The notes beneath the pieces are model-generated. The model made no database searches. It had not been told where the DNA came from and was given only the letters and a program-made list of their open reading frames with translations. The translations under genes were made by a program, and so were the position numbers. From Puniceicoccaceae bacterium K14 (GTDB lineage: Bacteria > Verrucomicrobiota > Verrucomicrobiia > Opitutales > Opitutaceae), in the NCBI GenBank assembly GCA_022538095.1, contig JAKYXN010000038.1, forward strand, positions 1 through 53,017: DNA of 53,017 nucleotides, given 5' to 3'. Positions 7,384 through 18,801 of this stretch are shown in pieces; position 1 is the stretch's first letter; each line of letters starts with the position of its first letter.

Positions 7384-10300
7384 TGATCCCGCATATACCA
7401 GCAACCGTTCGTTTGCAAAGTAGTTGGCAGGCTTTAGCTTATTTCGCAACGGCAGTTGGATTGGCGTCTGCCGGGATTGTTGGCTTAGGCTTATCCAAGC
7501 AAGCGCTTTTAGGAGCGTTGGTAGGAAGTGGAATTGTTTTACTGTTCAATAGAGGGCTTACACTCGCTCGCCGAGTCGAGAAGAGTATGGAAGAATTTCT
7601 AAAGGCTGGGCTAGTTGGTGTGCCGGAAGGCGTTGAGCTTGTAGTTTTGGGGCCTGATGGGCGTTTTGTCTCAACAAACGGTGCGAGAGATTTGCTACAG
7701 CTGGAAGATGATGTGACTACTTCGTCACTGGATGAGCTGTTGAAGCAAATTAGAAGTGAACGTTGTGTTAATTTTCCTAAACTCTTGGCCTCTTTTAGAA
7801 GAGGAGACACAGATTTTGTAAAGTGCTCTGTGAGTATCCAGCATAAAGTAGAGCGCCATTTTCAAATTGAATTGCGCAGATGCGTTCATACAACGCCGTC
7901 GGATTCCTTTGTTAGTATTGGATTATTGGATGAAACTGCGATGAAAGAGGTACAGAGTAGTTTTTATGATAATGAAGAAAAATTACGTCTTATATTCGAG
8001 CTCTCTCCTGTAGGCTTGCTTTGGTATACTGAGAAAAAACATCCTATTGATGGAGTTGTGTCTGAAAGGATTTTTAATCCGGCGCATCAAAAAATATCAG
8101 GCTTAACGGATGAAGAGATGGCTCAAGACGGGATTTTTGGGAAGATTTCTCATCCCGATGATTTAGAGAAGCAACAAGCGTTTCGGGAAAAATTAATAAA
8201 TCGGGAAATTTCTAATTACTCGTTAGAGAAGCGTTACATCCGAAAAAACGGAAAGACTGTCTGGGTACGTGCGACCTGGCACCGAATTTGGGATGTGGTG
8301 GGAGACGGCTTTCAAGAATTTTGCGCTCTCGTGGATATCACGGAGCTTAAAGAAGCGACCGAAAATCTGAGGATTACCGAAGGACGACTTCGCTTTATTT
8401 TCGAGTCTGCTCCAATGGGGTTGCGATGGACACATGAAAGAAGCGCTCCTGAAGGTGGTAGGGCAGTGAAGGAGGCAATGTCTAATCCCGCGCACCATAG
8501 AATATCGGGACTTTCTGAAACCGAGGTAGAGGTGGAGGGTGCGTTTATGAATATCACACATCCAGACGATTTAGCTGAGCAAAAAAGGCTGCGTGAAAAA
8601 ATGGAAAGCAGGGAGCTCGATGAAATCAGTCTTGATAAACGGTACATACGACCTAATGGAGAAATCACTTGGGTGCGAGTCTCTTGGTTGAGGCGCTGGG
8701 ATGAAGATGGAAAGGGCATGCAGGAATTGAGCGCTCTGGTGGATATCACTCCAATCAAGAGAGCGAGTGAACTCGTTAAAAGAAAGGAGGCTCAACTCAG
8801 ATTTATTTTTGAATCTGCGCCAATAGGGCTCTACTGGACGTCTGAAAGAAAGGAAGAGTCTGGTGAATTAGTCAAAGAAAGGCTCTTTAATCCTTCACAC
8901 CTTGCGATTACCGGTTTGAAAAAACGCGATCTTGATAAGCCGGGTATCTATAAGCGTATTTCTCACCCCGATGAATTAGAAAAGCAGAGGATCTTGAGGG
9001 AGAAAATGGTCAATAGAGAGATCGAAGAATTTCGCATGGAAAAACGCTATCTGCACAGCAATGGCCGGTGGGTGTGGGTCGAAGCTACTTGGCTTCGAAA
9101 ATGGGATGAGGATTTAGAGGGCTTTCAAGAGGTGTGTACCCTGGTAGATATTACAGAACAAAAAAGAAATGCTGCGATATTGGGGCGATCTATAGAGGCT
9201 GCTGAAGCTGCGAATGAGGCAAAGAGCCTATTTTTGGCGATGATGAGTCACGAAATTCGTACACCTATGAATGGAATTATCGGGATGACCTCTCTCTTGT
9301 TGGGGACGGATTTGAATGAAGATCAGACGGATTATGCTAAAACTATAAGAAGTAGTAGTGACTCTTTGCTTACAATAATTAATGAGATATTAGATTTTTC
9401 AAAAATCGAGTCAGGGAAAATGGAGTTAGAAGAAACACCATTTGACTTGAACGAATGTGTGTCAGGCGCTCTGGATTTGATGGTCGCTCCAGCCTTTGAG
9501 AAAGGTGTTGAGCTCGTTTACGATTCCAAGGGGGACTTCCCTTCGACCGTGTTTGGAGATCCTACAAGATTACGGCAGGTAATAGTTAATCTTTTGGGCA
9601 ACGCTCTCAAGTTTACTGATAAAGGCGATGTTGTATTGAAAATGATCTGTTTCCGAAACGAAGGAGAAGAGCTTGTATTGGAATTTTCGGTAATCGATTC
9701 TGGAGTTGGAATAGCAGCTAACAGGATTGATGCCATTTTTGAATCCTTTTCGCAGGCAGATTCAACGACAACGAGAAAGTACGGGGGGACTGGTCTAGGT
9801 TTGTCGATTAGCAAACGTCTTGCCGAATTAATGGGCGGGCGCATGTGGGTAGTAAGCCAAGAAGGTGTTGGCTCTACCTTCTCATTTACTGCTAATGTTA
9901 AGTCCCTTAAGAAGGATTCTGTGGACATTTTTGGGGGCGAAGAAAGCACGAAATTTGAAGGCAAACGAGTGTTGATTGTTGATGACAATGAAAAGAGTCG
10001 CGACGTGCTTTCAAGTTTATTGAAGAGGGCAGGTATCGAATCAAAGAGCTGTGCGAATCCTTCGGATGTGATTAGGGAGCTCGAGGTGGATTCCTCTTAT
10101 GATTGTCTTATACTGGATTCTGACATGCCTGAAATGAGTGGTCCTCAATTAGCTCTTAAGTTGAAGGGTACTGAAAATTTGGGTTTCATTCCATTGATCA
10201 ATTATGGCCCGATATGCCAAGTGCTGCCAGAGAAAGAAAGCAAATTATTTGCAGCTTCTTTGCACAAACCGACAAACCATATTCAGCTTTTTTCGACGCT

Positions 10301-10829
10301 TACAAAAGTTATCGGAAAAAAGACAATCAAGACTAATGTATCCACGCAACAAGGAGATATCGAATTAAAAGGTTCAGATGTTAGAATCCTATTGGTAGAA
10401 GATCACCTTATTAATCAGAAGGTGGCTCTTAGAATGCTCTCAAGTCTTGGCTATAAGGCTGATTTAGCAGGTAATGGTCTCGAGGCATTGGAAGCGTTGG
10501 GCCGTCAAGTTTACGATATCGTTTTTATGGATATGCAGATGCCAGAGATGGACGGACTCACGGCAACTGAGGAAATCGTTAAGCGCCTGCCAAATGATAT
10601 GGAACGTCCTTGGATAATCGCTTTGACTGCGAATGCTGTTATAGGCGACCGCGAGCGGTGTTTCGAGGCTGGAATGGATTCCTACCTCAGCAAACCAATT
10701 AAAGCTAAAGAGTTGGAACGAGAGATTCTGAAAGGATTTTCTTCAATGCAAGAAAGTGGGCGGTGCCAACCTAACGAACGAAAAGGTTGGAAGTCTTCCT
10801 ATTCACCTGCGAGCAACGAATTGAATTAG
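7383..10829 (+). CDS. Membrane hybrid sensor histidine kinase, 3x PAS, HisKA, HATPase, two receiver domains
   Basis: A 1148-residue hybrid kinase that autophosphorylates and passes phosphate to its own receivers. Two hydrophobic helices (about 18-37 and 41-56) anchor it, with a degenerate PAS-like segment at about 80-185. Three nearly repeated PAS/PAC units follow at about 198-322, 334-456 and 470-592, each running from F(E)xxP(VMI)GL..W through HPD(DE)L to KRY(IL)...G..(VT)WV and LVDIT. The HisKA box MSHEIRTPMNG has His623. The ATPase shows NLLGNALKFTDKG, DSGVGI and GGTGLGL. Receiver 1 (860-975) keeps DD, Asp912 in DSDMP and Lys962. Receiver 2 (998-1115) keeps ED, Asp1050 in MDMQMP and Lys1104. 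No Hpt domain is fused, so a separate one is expected. The stimulus is unknown, and neither neighbour is a clear target. Confidence 0.93.
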   Translation: MIPHIPATVRLQSSWQALAYFATAVGLASAGIVGLGLSKQALLGALVGSGIVLLFNRGLTLARRVEKSMEEFLKAGLVGVPEGVELVVLGPDGRFVSTNGARDLLQLEDDVTTSSLDELLKQIRSERCVNFPKLLASFRRGDTDFVKCSVSIQHKVERHFQIELRRCVHTTPSDSFVSIGLLDETAMKEVQSSFYDNEEKLRLIFELSPVGLLWYTEKKHPIDGVVSERIFNPAHQKISGLTDEEMAQDGIFGKISHPDDLEKQQAFREKLINREISNYSLEKRYIRKNGKTVWVRATWHRIWDVVGDGFQEFCALVDITELKEATENLRITEGRLRFIFESAPMGLRWTHERSAPEGGRAVKEAMSNPAHHRISGLSETEVEVEGAFMNITHPDDLAEQKRLREKMESRELDEISLDKRYIRPNGEITWVRVSWLRRWDEDGKGMQELSALVDITPIKRASELVKRKEAQLRFIFESAPIGLYWTSERKEESGELVKERLFNPSHLAITGLKKRDLDKPGIYKRISHPDELEKQRILREKMVNREIEEFRMEKRYLHSNGRWVWVEATWLRKWDEDLEGFQEVCTLVDITEQKRNAAILGRSIEAAEAANEAKSLFLAMMSHEIRTPMNGIIGMTSLLLGTDLNEDQTDYAKTIRSSSDSLLTIINEILDFSKIESGKMELEETPFDLNECVSGALDLMVAPAFEKGVELVYDSKGDFPSTVFGDPTRLRQVIVNLLGNALKFTDKGDVVLKMICFRNEGEELVLEFSVIDSGVGIAANRIDAIFESFSQADSTTTRKYGGTGLGLSISKRLAELMGGRMWVVSQEGVGSTFSFTANVKSLKKDSVDIFGGEESTKFEGKRVLIVDDNEKSRDVLSSLLKRAGIESKSCANPSDVIRELEVDSSYDCLILDSDMPEMSGPQLALKLKGTENLGFIPLINYGPICQVLPEKESKLFAASLHKPTNHIQLFSTLTKVIGKKTIKTNVSTQQGDIELKGSDVRILLVEDHLINQKVALRMLSSLGYKADLAGNGLEALEALGRQVYDIVFMDMQMPEMDGLTATEEIVKRLPNDMERPWIIALTANAVIGDRERCFEAGMDSYLSKPIKAKELEREILKGFSSMQESGRCQPNERKGWKSSYSPASNELN

Positions 10830-10850
10830 AAGCTGTGAGATCGACGCATA

Positions 10851-10875
10851 GGGTTTAGGCGTACCTAACCTATTT
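10851..10875 (+). terminator. Possible terminator between convergent kinase and BASS genes
   Basis: GGGTTTAGG (10851-10859), loop CGTA, CCTAACC (10864-10870), with one bulged T, followed by TATTTCTTG. The stem overlaps the stop codon of the convergent transporter gene. The T-tract is imperfect. Confidence 0.35.
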
Positions 10876-12120
10876 CTTGTTTCTCCACCAAGTGGCAAGA
10901 GAGGAGCCAGTGATGTTCATTAATGGACCAAAGACTGCGGGGCCAAGTCCTACTGTGGCCATTTTCCCCATTTGTAGTGCGAGCCCAGATGCAAGGCCGC
11001 TATTTTGCATTCCAACTTCCAGTGCGATTGTACGACAGTCTTTTTCGTCCATTCTCAAGAGTTTACTAAAGAGATATCCGAGTGTGTATCCAAATAAGTT
11101 ATGCAAAGTACAAGCTAAGACGAGGAGAAGCCCGACATCCATTAGGCTGTCTCGTCCTGCGGCTGTGATCACGGTAATGATCACGGCAATGCCGATCATT
11201 GAAATGAGAGATAAGACTTTTTCGAGCCAGTCTTTTCGTCCGTTTGCTAGAGACTTGAAGAGATAGGCACCGATTAATGGAAGAAGTGCGAAAATGCAAA
11301 GGTCCTTGATAAGTGCTTGGAAAATAGAGTCTAATCCGTCCTTTGATGCTAGATAGGCAAGGAGGTTCTTAAGAGTAATAATCAATGAGTAAGAGGTAAG
11401 CTGAATTAATTTCTTTTGGTTGCTGGAGTTTGAGAATAGATTGAATATTAAGCCAGCGCAGATCGGAAGGATGACCATGTTAAAGATGCTAGTCATCATT
11501 TTAAGAAATTCGATTTCTATCAATTGACCGGCAAATAGTTTCATCAAGAAAGGGGTCATGACTGGGGATAATAAGGTGGCTACCGCAGTGAGCGTTACGG
11601 ATAGAGCTAGGTTGGCTTTTGCCAAAAAAGCCATTACATTTGAGGCAAGTCCGCTCGGAGAAGAGCCTACGAGGATTACACCCGCAGCGATTTCCGGTGA
11701 GAATTTGAATACAGAGACGATCATGAAACCAATGATGGGCATAATTGAAAACTGGCACAAAACGCCAACTGCTACTCCTTTGGGCATTTTAATGATTCCC
11801 TTAAAATCACTCAAACTCATTTGAGAGCCCATGCCGAACATTATAATTTGAAGAAGAGGTATTATTAGGTTCTTCGAGTTAAAGTCTCCAAAACCGAGAA
11901 AGTACTGTGGAAAACTCATTGAAATGCTTACAGCTGCGATGATCCAGAAAGAATAAGCAAACCCTTTGAACCGTGGGTTGAGACTAGCGCTAAGAGCCAA
12001 GCCTAATAGCCCTACTATCAAAAATGAATGGGCGTGTTCAGCTAAATGAGTGAATAGGAGTCCGACAAAAATCGTGAGTGAACATGCGGATACGAAAAAG
12101 AGAGCTCGGGGTAAGGGCAT
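10870..12120 (-). CDS. Bile acid:sodium symporter family (BASS) transporter
   Basis: An integral membrane protein of 416 residues with about ten hydrophobic segments. Family landmarks are the early MSLSDFKGIIKMPKGVAVGVLCQF region, then GVILVGSSPSGLASNVMAFLAKANLALSVTLTAVATLLSPVMTPFLM, and the final IALEVGMQNSGLASGLA (split by me for reading; each is part of a longer helix). The GxxPSGxASN motif and the E-x-G-x-QN-S-GLA crossover are hallmarks of sodium-coupled BASS proteins, which carry organic anions such as 2-keto acids or bile acids. The substrate cannot be read from sequence. I start it at ATG 12118-12120; a TTG two codons upstream is also possible. It stands alone between convergent and tandem neighbours. 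Confidence 0.88.
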   Translation of the reverse strand: MPLPRALFFVSACSLTIFVGLLFTHLAEHAHSFLIVGLLGLALSASLNPRFKGFAYSFWIIAAVSISMSFPQYFLGFGDFNSKNLIIPLLQIIMFGMGSQMSLSDFKGIIKMPKGVAVGVLCQFSIMPIIGFMIVSVFKFSPEIAAGVILVGSSPSGLASNVMAFLAKANLALSVTLTAVATLLSPVMTPFLMKLFAGQLIEIEFLKMMTSIFNMVILPICAGLIFNLFSNSSNQKKLIQLTSYSLIITLKNLLAYLASKDGLDSIFQALIKDLCIFALLPLIGAYLFKSLANGRKDWLEKVLSLISMIGIAVIITVITAAGRDSLMDVGLLLVLACTLHNLFGYTLGYLFSKLLRMDEKDCRTIALEVGMQNSGLASGLALQMGKMATVGLGPAVFGPLMNITGSSLATWWRNKK

Positions 12121-12290
12121 GGACAATGTTATTGAGAGATATACCAGGGGAATCGAGCATATAGTTTATGCGACGTCTTTATGCTATAACGAAAAACTGA
12201 TTTGCGTAAAGTCGCTTTTTCTTAGGGAATGGTAAGCTTCAACGAGCTTATTCCAATTCGTCAACATTGTAGATATCATTGATTCTAAGC
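12121..12290. other. Leader region of the BASS gene
   Basis: The stretch between the BASS start and the katG terminator presumably holds the BASS promoter. A short AAGCT-TCAACG-AGCTT repeat at 12233-12248 is visible, with no T-run. Nothing else was recognised. Confidence 0.3.
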
Positions 12291-12322
12291 AAAAACGGTG
12301 GACGCTTTATGGCGTCCACCGC
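12291..12322 (-). terminator. Intrinsic terminator of fur-katG
   Basis: Read on the minus strand: CGGTGGACGC, loop CATAAA, GCGTCCACCG, then TTTTTGC. A 10-bp perfect GC-rich stem with a T-run, 34 bases past the katG stop codon. Confidence 0.9.
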
Positions 12323-12355
12323 TGGGTGAAATAGGTTGTACTGTTTTTTGTTTTT

Positions 12356-14617
<2,262 letters not shown>

Positions 14618-14627
14618 TTATGACTAG

Positions 14628-15050
14628 CTAATTTTGGCATTTGGGGCAGATGCCCCAATAAATTACTTCCGCTTCGTCTATAATATAGCCGTGATCGTTT
14701 AATGCATCAAGGCAGGGGGCTTTGCCTGCCTGGCATTCTGTATCCACAAATGTGCCACATTTTCGACAAACGAGGTGGTGGTGATTGTCGACTTGACGTT
14801 CATAACGAGCAGAAAGGCCGGCTGGTTGAATTCTTCGAATAATCCCGTGCTCGGTCATGGTGTTGAGAGCATCGTAAACGGCTTGGCGTGAAATCGTACC
14901 GATTTCGGCGCGTACGTGTTCGAGAAGCTCATCAGCCATAGAGTGTGGTTTTGATTTCACTGATCGGAAAACTGCCAGACGTTGTGCAGTAACCTGGAGA
15001 CCGGCTTCTTTAAGCGCTAAGGATATATCGGAATTTGTCTCAGATTCCAT
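14628..15050 (-). CDS. Fur-family regulator (PerR/FurA-like), upstream of katG
   Basis: A 140-residue winged-helix metalloregulator. The DNA-binding part (about 10-85) includes LKEAGLQVTAQRLAVF and SRQAVYDALNTMTEHGIIRRI. The regulatory part has DNHHHLVCRKCG (metal and zinc ligands, first CxxC) and the final CPKC (second CxxC), as in PerR and Fur. Its position as first gene before katG suggests it represses the pair and is relieved by peroxide, so PerR/FurA is more likely than iron-sensing Fur, but residues alone do not decide. A GTCTA-ATTC-TAGAC inverted repeat lies 16 bases upstream of the ATG. Confidence 0.9.
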   Translation of the reverse strand: MESETNSDISLALKEAGLQVTAQRLAVFRSVKSKPHSMADELLEHVRAEIGTISRQAVYDALNTMTEHGIIRRIQPAGLSARYERQVDNHHHLVCRKCGTFVDTECQAGKAPCLDALNDHGYIIDEAEVIYWGICPKCQN

Positions 15051-15065
15051 AGATAATTGGATGAT

Positions 15066-15079
15066 GTCTAATTCTAGAC
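15066..15079. promoter_or_regulatory. Inverted repeat upstream of fur-katG, possible operator
   Basis: GTCTA-ATTC-TAGAC, perfect 5-bp arms with a 4-base spacer, placed 16-29 bases before the fur ATG. TTGACT lies just upstream of it on the minus strand (a -35-like hexamer). The repeat differs from the Bacillus PerR box (TTATAATnATTATAA) but sits where autoregulation would act. Confidence 0.4.
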
Positions 15080-15164
15080 TAAGTCAAGAGTTCAGATTCG
15101 TTTCTGTTGAATTACCTAGATGGGGACGTCCGGTTATTAGTAACTTAGGACTAGAAACAGAGCT

Positions 15165-18100
15165 CTAGTTAGGCGTTATGATCTGAGTGGCTTCAAAGAT
15201 TCGCTCGTGTAAGGTGCCATCATTTCCCGTATTGTTTGGGAAATCGACTATCGCTTGGGTGTAAGCGTTGGCAGGAGCGGGAAGAGTGCATTTGACCCAG
15301 AAACGATTTGTATTTTCGTCGATGTCAACTCGGCTAACGAACGTAGCGATTACGCCGTCGATCGTAATGGAATTGGGAACTAGATTGAGATTCATTGGAA
15401 CGCCTCCTGGACCTGTGAGATTGTTTGGGAGTTCGAGGTACAGTGTTTCAGGGCCTTCTTGCGGGGTGAGCTCTAAGTCTTTTTCTATTAGAGCGTAGTA
15501 GGCATCGAAGTGGGGGCTAGTTGTCGTTGGAGGTATTAGCAGGGGTGATTGTTCGTTCGGGTCGTTGACTATGTTGTACAAAAAATAGTTTGTTGTATCT
15601 GCAGCGCTGGTGGGATCACCGAATGCGATTAGCTTGTAGTCGGGGTATGTGTCGATTCGTATTGTTCTACCTTCAGTGCCGGTGTCAGAGCCAAATGTCT
15701 CAGATACGATTGAGCGCTCTGAGTTGTCTCGCGACTGAATTATGGGAGCAAGGCTATTGGAGTCGATCGCAGGGACTGTCTCGGTGGCAGACTCGATATC
15801 GATTTTTGCTAAGTCGAGGATCGTGGAAAATAGGTCGACGCAATGGACGAGTTCATCGTTGTTTCCGTTTGTTTCTACGTCGGGTCCGGCTATGATTAAT
15901 GGAACATGTACGCCACCCTCATAGAGGCTAGCTTTCGCGTGTTCGTTATCATAGGGCGCTTGAATTACTGGAGCTGGAGTACCGTTGTCACCAATTAAGA
16001 TAATGTTGGTGGATTCGAGGTCAATTGAGGCGAGAAGACGACCGATTTCTGTATCCAATGATTGGAGAGCAGCTTCGTAGGCTCCGCGACGATTTGCTCC
16101 GGTGACTTCACCATCGGAGTTTGTTGAATAGGTCGGGTAGTCGTGGAGATCGCTCGGAGGGTTGTGGAAAGGTGTGTGTGGCGCGTTGAAGGCAACCCAC
16201 GCGAACCAAGGAGAATCTTCTTTGTCAGCTATGAAACTTAGTGTTTCGTTGACTTGGTCTGTGGTGGAATAGGTCGTTTCGTTACTCGTTGATCCGTTAA
16301 TCGTCTTGCCCCAATTGTAGTAGTCAGCAACCCCGCCACTAATGATGCCTCTAAATTCAGGCCAACCTCCAATTGTGGCCGGTCCGTCATCTCCACCACC
16401 AAGGTGCCATTTCCCGAAGGAGGCGAGTTGATAAGGAGAGTTCTGGGCCGCAAAAATTTCAGGGAGTGTTAATTCGCCTTCCGGCAGGTTTCCGCTTCCA
16501 GAAGGGTGTCCCACTCCATGGCGGAAAGGGTGCCGTCCTGTAAGAATTGAAGCGCGGGTTGGGGAGCAAACTGGCTCTGCGTAGGCGTTGGTAAAACGGA
16601 CGCCTTGCACTGCGAGTGCTTCTACCTGTGGCATTGGTGGGAAACTTGTTCCAGGGTAGTCTGATATGGAATTATAGAGGGGTGAAGAGTCGATGCCCCA
16701 GTCGTCCACTATGAGGAGAAGTATGTTGTTTCGTGGTTCGATGGTATACTCGTTTAGCGATGAAAGTTGAGTGGGAGAACTGCCTATCGGCGTGTAGTTG
16801 ATTATGGCTTGGTAGTTGCCCGGAGCGAGTGATGTGTCATCGAAATCAATTTGAAGAACATTGTTATTATAATTGGTGTTCAAGATAGTGGCTGAAACAC
16901 CGCCAACTGTGACGTCAGTGATCTCTTCGGACGGAGGTAAGAAAGAAAAATTGGCAATAAAAGTTGGAAATGATGGTGCGGTGTAATCAAAGCCGGTGTC
17001 GTCGAATGGGTCGACAGATACTAGGGCGGATCGGTAGAAGTGCTGAGTATTATTTTGTAATCGAAATTCATCTACAATGATTCCTTGGTTGCCTTTTTGC
17101 GTTGTGACCGAATCGTCGATTAGCTCCCAATCTGAGAGATCTGAACTACGTTCGACACGGTATTCACCTCCTTCGACTCCAGTCCAGTGCAATGTTATGT
17201 CTCCTGATTCGTGACCAATGCTTGGTGGAGAAAACCGAGTTGTCATTTCTGGTCCTCCTTCGAATATGATTGTACGATTTTCAGGGAGTTGACCGATTGT
17301 GTCACCTTTCACTTCGCCAAAGAAATACCGAGTAATGTTGTATGGGAAAACAGGTGTGCCATCGGCTTCAATACAGGTGAAATAGGCCCAGGTACCTTCT
17401 GGAAATTCGGGAGTCACGCACCAGCGGACATTATATTCGTTGAGATCGAAATCGACTCCCAGCGTTAAGCCCAAATCTCCCTTATATGTGTAATCTTCCA
17501 AGTAATGCCCGAGGGTGAGTGTTTCTGCTCCTGAGGTTGTTCCAACATCTGGGCCGTATTGGTTTTGCGCAAGTGGACTGCTCCTGTCCTCTTGGTTACG
17601 AGTGACCCATTCTGGAAGCGATGTTCTTCCAACGGTGGCTAAATCTACTGAGCCGTTGGATCCATCGCGTAATTGATAACCTGATATCATACGCCTGATT
17701 GGGCTTGAAACGTCCGATGGATTTGAATAGGCGTAGGGGCCGTAAACAGGGTAGCCGTCAAACATCCAACCGAGAATGGGTGAGTGAGCCCCACTCGGGT
17801 TTTCCGTGTAAGTATTTGTTGTCGGATCGTAGTCAACCGAGTCCGATAGGAGGTAGCGCAGAGCCGGCGCTTGAGCGTGATAATGTAGGGTATTTCCAGC
17901 GGAATGCGAAAACGCAGGATCGAAAGTGACGCCTTCATTTATATACGCGTCTCGGTTCCAAATGCCATCTCCTCTTTCGGGCACAGTATTGGGCCCTGCG
18001 TCGGATTGGCTGGCATTAATGTAAGAGAAGGCATCTCGAGAATCAAAGACCGCGACACCATCAACAAAAAATCCGATAGGTCCTCCTGGCGTGAGTGTTT

Positions 18101-18491
18101 TGGGAATCGATGCAACTTCAGGGGTTCTCGGGAACAAAGCAGTCACTGCGGTGTTGCCTGGGTAATTGACGAATAGATTTCCGTTTCCTCCATACCAAGG
18201 ACCCATGATGTGGAACCCTAGGCCAGTAGTTCGGATGTACACGCTCGATTCCGTTAAGGAAATTTCGTTCACCCCAGAATAAGTGGGGCTGAGTTGGTCG
18301 TTGCCTGTCGGGTGATCCCAAGTAATTGAGGTTTCACCTGCGTCCTCCGCCTCGTAGGTTGTGTAAATGCGGGCGAGTTGACCGGAATATTTTGTTAACC
18401 AAGACGAAACGATTGGATCCGCCGGGGCTAGCGTGCAAAATATGAAAAGAAGGGGTAAAAAGCGACTCATCATTGTCGCAAAAATACCCAT
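15165..18491 (-). CDS. Secreted YHYH-domain / sulfatase fusion protein
   Basis: A 1108-residue exported protein (signal peptide about 1-24). Residues about 50-400 match the YHYH-protein domain, with LHYHA at 202-206 and DGYPVYGPY at 245-253; its function is not established. Residues 420-495 are an FN3-like module of the sort common in Verrucomicrobiota (YRVERSSDLSDWE). Residues 505-587 form a second beta-rich linker. The sulfatase domain runs from about 588: IVDDWG with metal-binding Asp596/597, the formylglycine motif CSPTR with Cys642, FGKWHLGGG, NAPHTPFH and LIGDNG. It hydrolyses sulfate esters, probably on a polysaccharide. Cys642 needs a maturase (anSME or FGE), which is not in the window. 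A beta-rich tail of about 90 residues ends the protein. It appears monocistronic. Confidence 0.9.
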   Translation of the reverse strand: MGIFATMMSRFLPLLFIFCTLAPADPIVSSWLTKYSGQLARIYTTYEAEDAGETSITWDHPTGNDQLSPTYSGVNEISLTESSVYIRTTGLGFHIMGPWYGGNGNLFVNYPGNTAVTALFPRTPEVASIPKTLTPGGPIGFFVDGVAVFDSRDAFSYINASQSDAGPNTVPERGDGIWNRDAYINEGVTFDPAFSHSAGNTLHYHAQAPALRYLLSDSVDYDPTTNTYTENPSGAHSPILGWMFDGYPVYGPYAYSNPSDVSSPIRRMISGYQLRDGSNGSVDLATVGRTSLPEWVTRNQEDRSSPLAQNQYGPDVGTTSGAETLTLGHYLEDYTYKGDLGLTLGVDFDLNEYNVRWCVTPEFPEGTWAYFTCIEADGTPVFPYNITRYFFGEVKGDTIGQLPENRTIIFEGGPEMTTRFSPPSIGHESGDITLHWTGVEGGEYRVERSSDLSDWELIDDSVTTQKGNQGIIVDEFRLQNNTQHFYRSALVSVDPFDDTGFDYTAPSFPTFIANFSFLPPSEEITDVTVGGVSATILNTNYNNNVLQIDFDDTSLAPGNYQAIINYTPIGSSPTQLSSLNEYTIEPRNNILLLIVDDWGIDSSPLYNSISDYPGTSFPPMPQVEALAVQGVRFTNAYAEPVCSPTRASILTGRHPFRHGVGHPSGSGNLPEGELTLPEIFAAQNSPYQLASFGKWHLGGGDDGPATIGGWPEFRGIISGGVADYYNWGKTINGSTSNETTYSTTDQVNETLSFIADKEDSPWFAWVAFNAPHTPFHNPPSDLHDYPTYSTNSDGEVTGANRRGAYEAALQSLDTEIGRLLASIDLESTNIILIGDNGTPAPVIQAPYDNEHAKASLYEGGVHVPLIIAGPDVETNGNNDELVHCVDLFSTILDLAKIDIESATETVPAIDSNSLAPIIQSRDNSERSIVSETFGSDTGTEGRTIRIDTYPDYKLIAFGDPTSAADTTNYFLYNIVNDPNEQSPLLIPPTTTSPHFDAYYALIEKDLELTPQEGPETLYLELPNNLTGPGGVPMNLNLVPNSITIDGVIATFVSRVDIDENTNRFWVKCTLPAPANAYTQAIVDFPNNTGNDGTLHERIFEATQIITPN

Positions 18492-18636
18492 TTAATAGAA
18501 AAGGTAAATGTATATCGTGAAATATTACAGAACTGTAATTTAGCCGCCTAAATCGAAAATCTCATGGATTGGTTTGTTTTTTTAGATTTATGTAGCTGAA
18601 ATTTGATGACAAATTATTTACAATGTATGCTCTGCT

Positions 18637-18801
18637 TTAGGATGCTTGGCGAGGAGCCTTGTGAGCGTTGATGTACAAATGAATCGAGTCTGAGTCTTTT
18701 TCAACGATACGGTTTATCACAGTTTTCGCGTCTAAATGCGTTTCGTAATACTCGATTACCCCTGCTCGTAATTCCTATATTTTCTCAGGATTTAAGTTCA
18801 T
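18637..18801 (-). pseudogene. Small gene (54 codons) with an in-frame TAG at codon 9
   Basis: ATG at 18799-18801 opens MNLNPEKI, then TAG (18775-18777), then the same frame continues as a clearly protein-like sequence (ELRAGVIEYYETHLDAKTV, then INRIVEKDSDSIHLYINAHK) to TAA at 18637-18639. Codons after the stop look like normal coding sequence, with balanced acidic, basic and aliphatic residues and helix-like spacing. A single C-to-T change (CAG to TAG) would explain the break. No good restart codon follows. I do not recognise the family. Alternatives are a sequencing error, amber readthrough, or a fragment of a larger gene. Confidence 0.45.
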
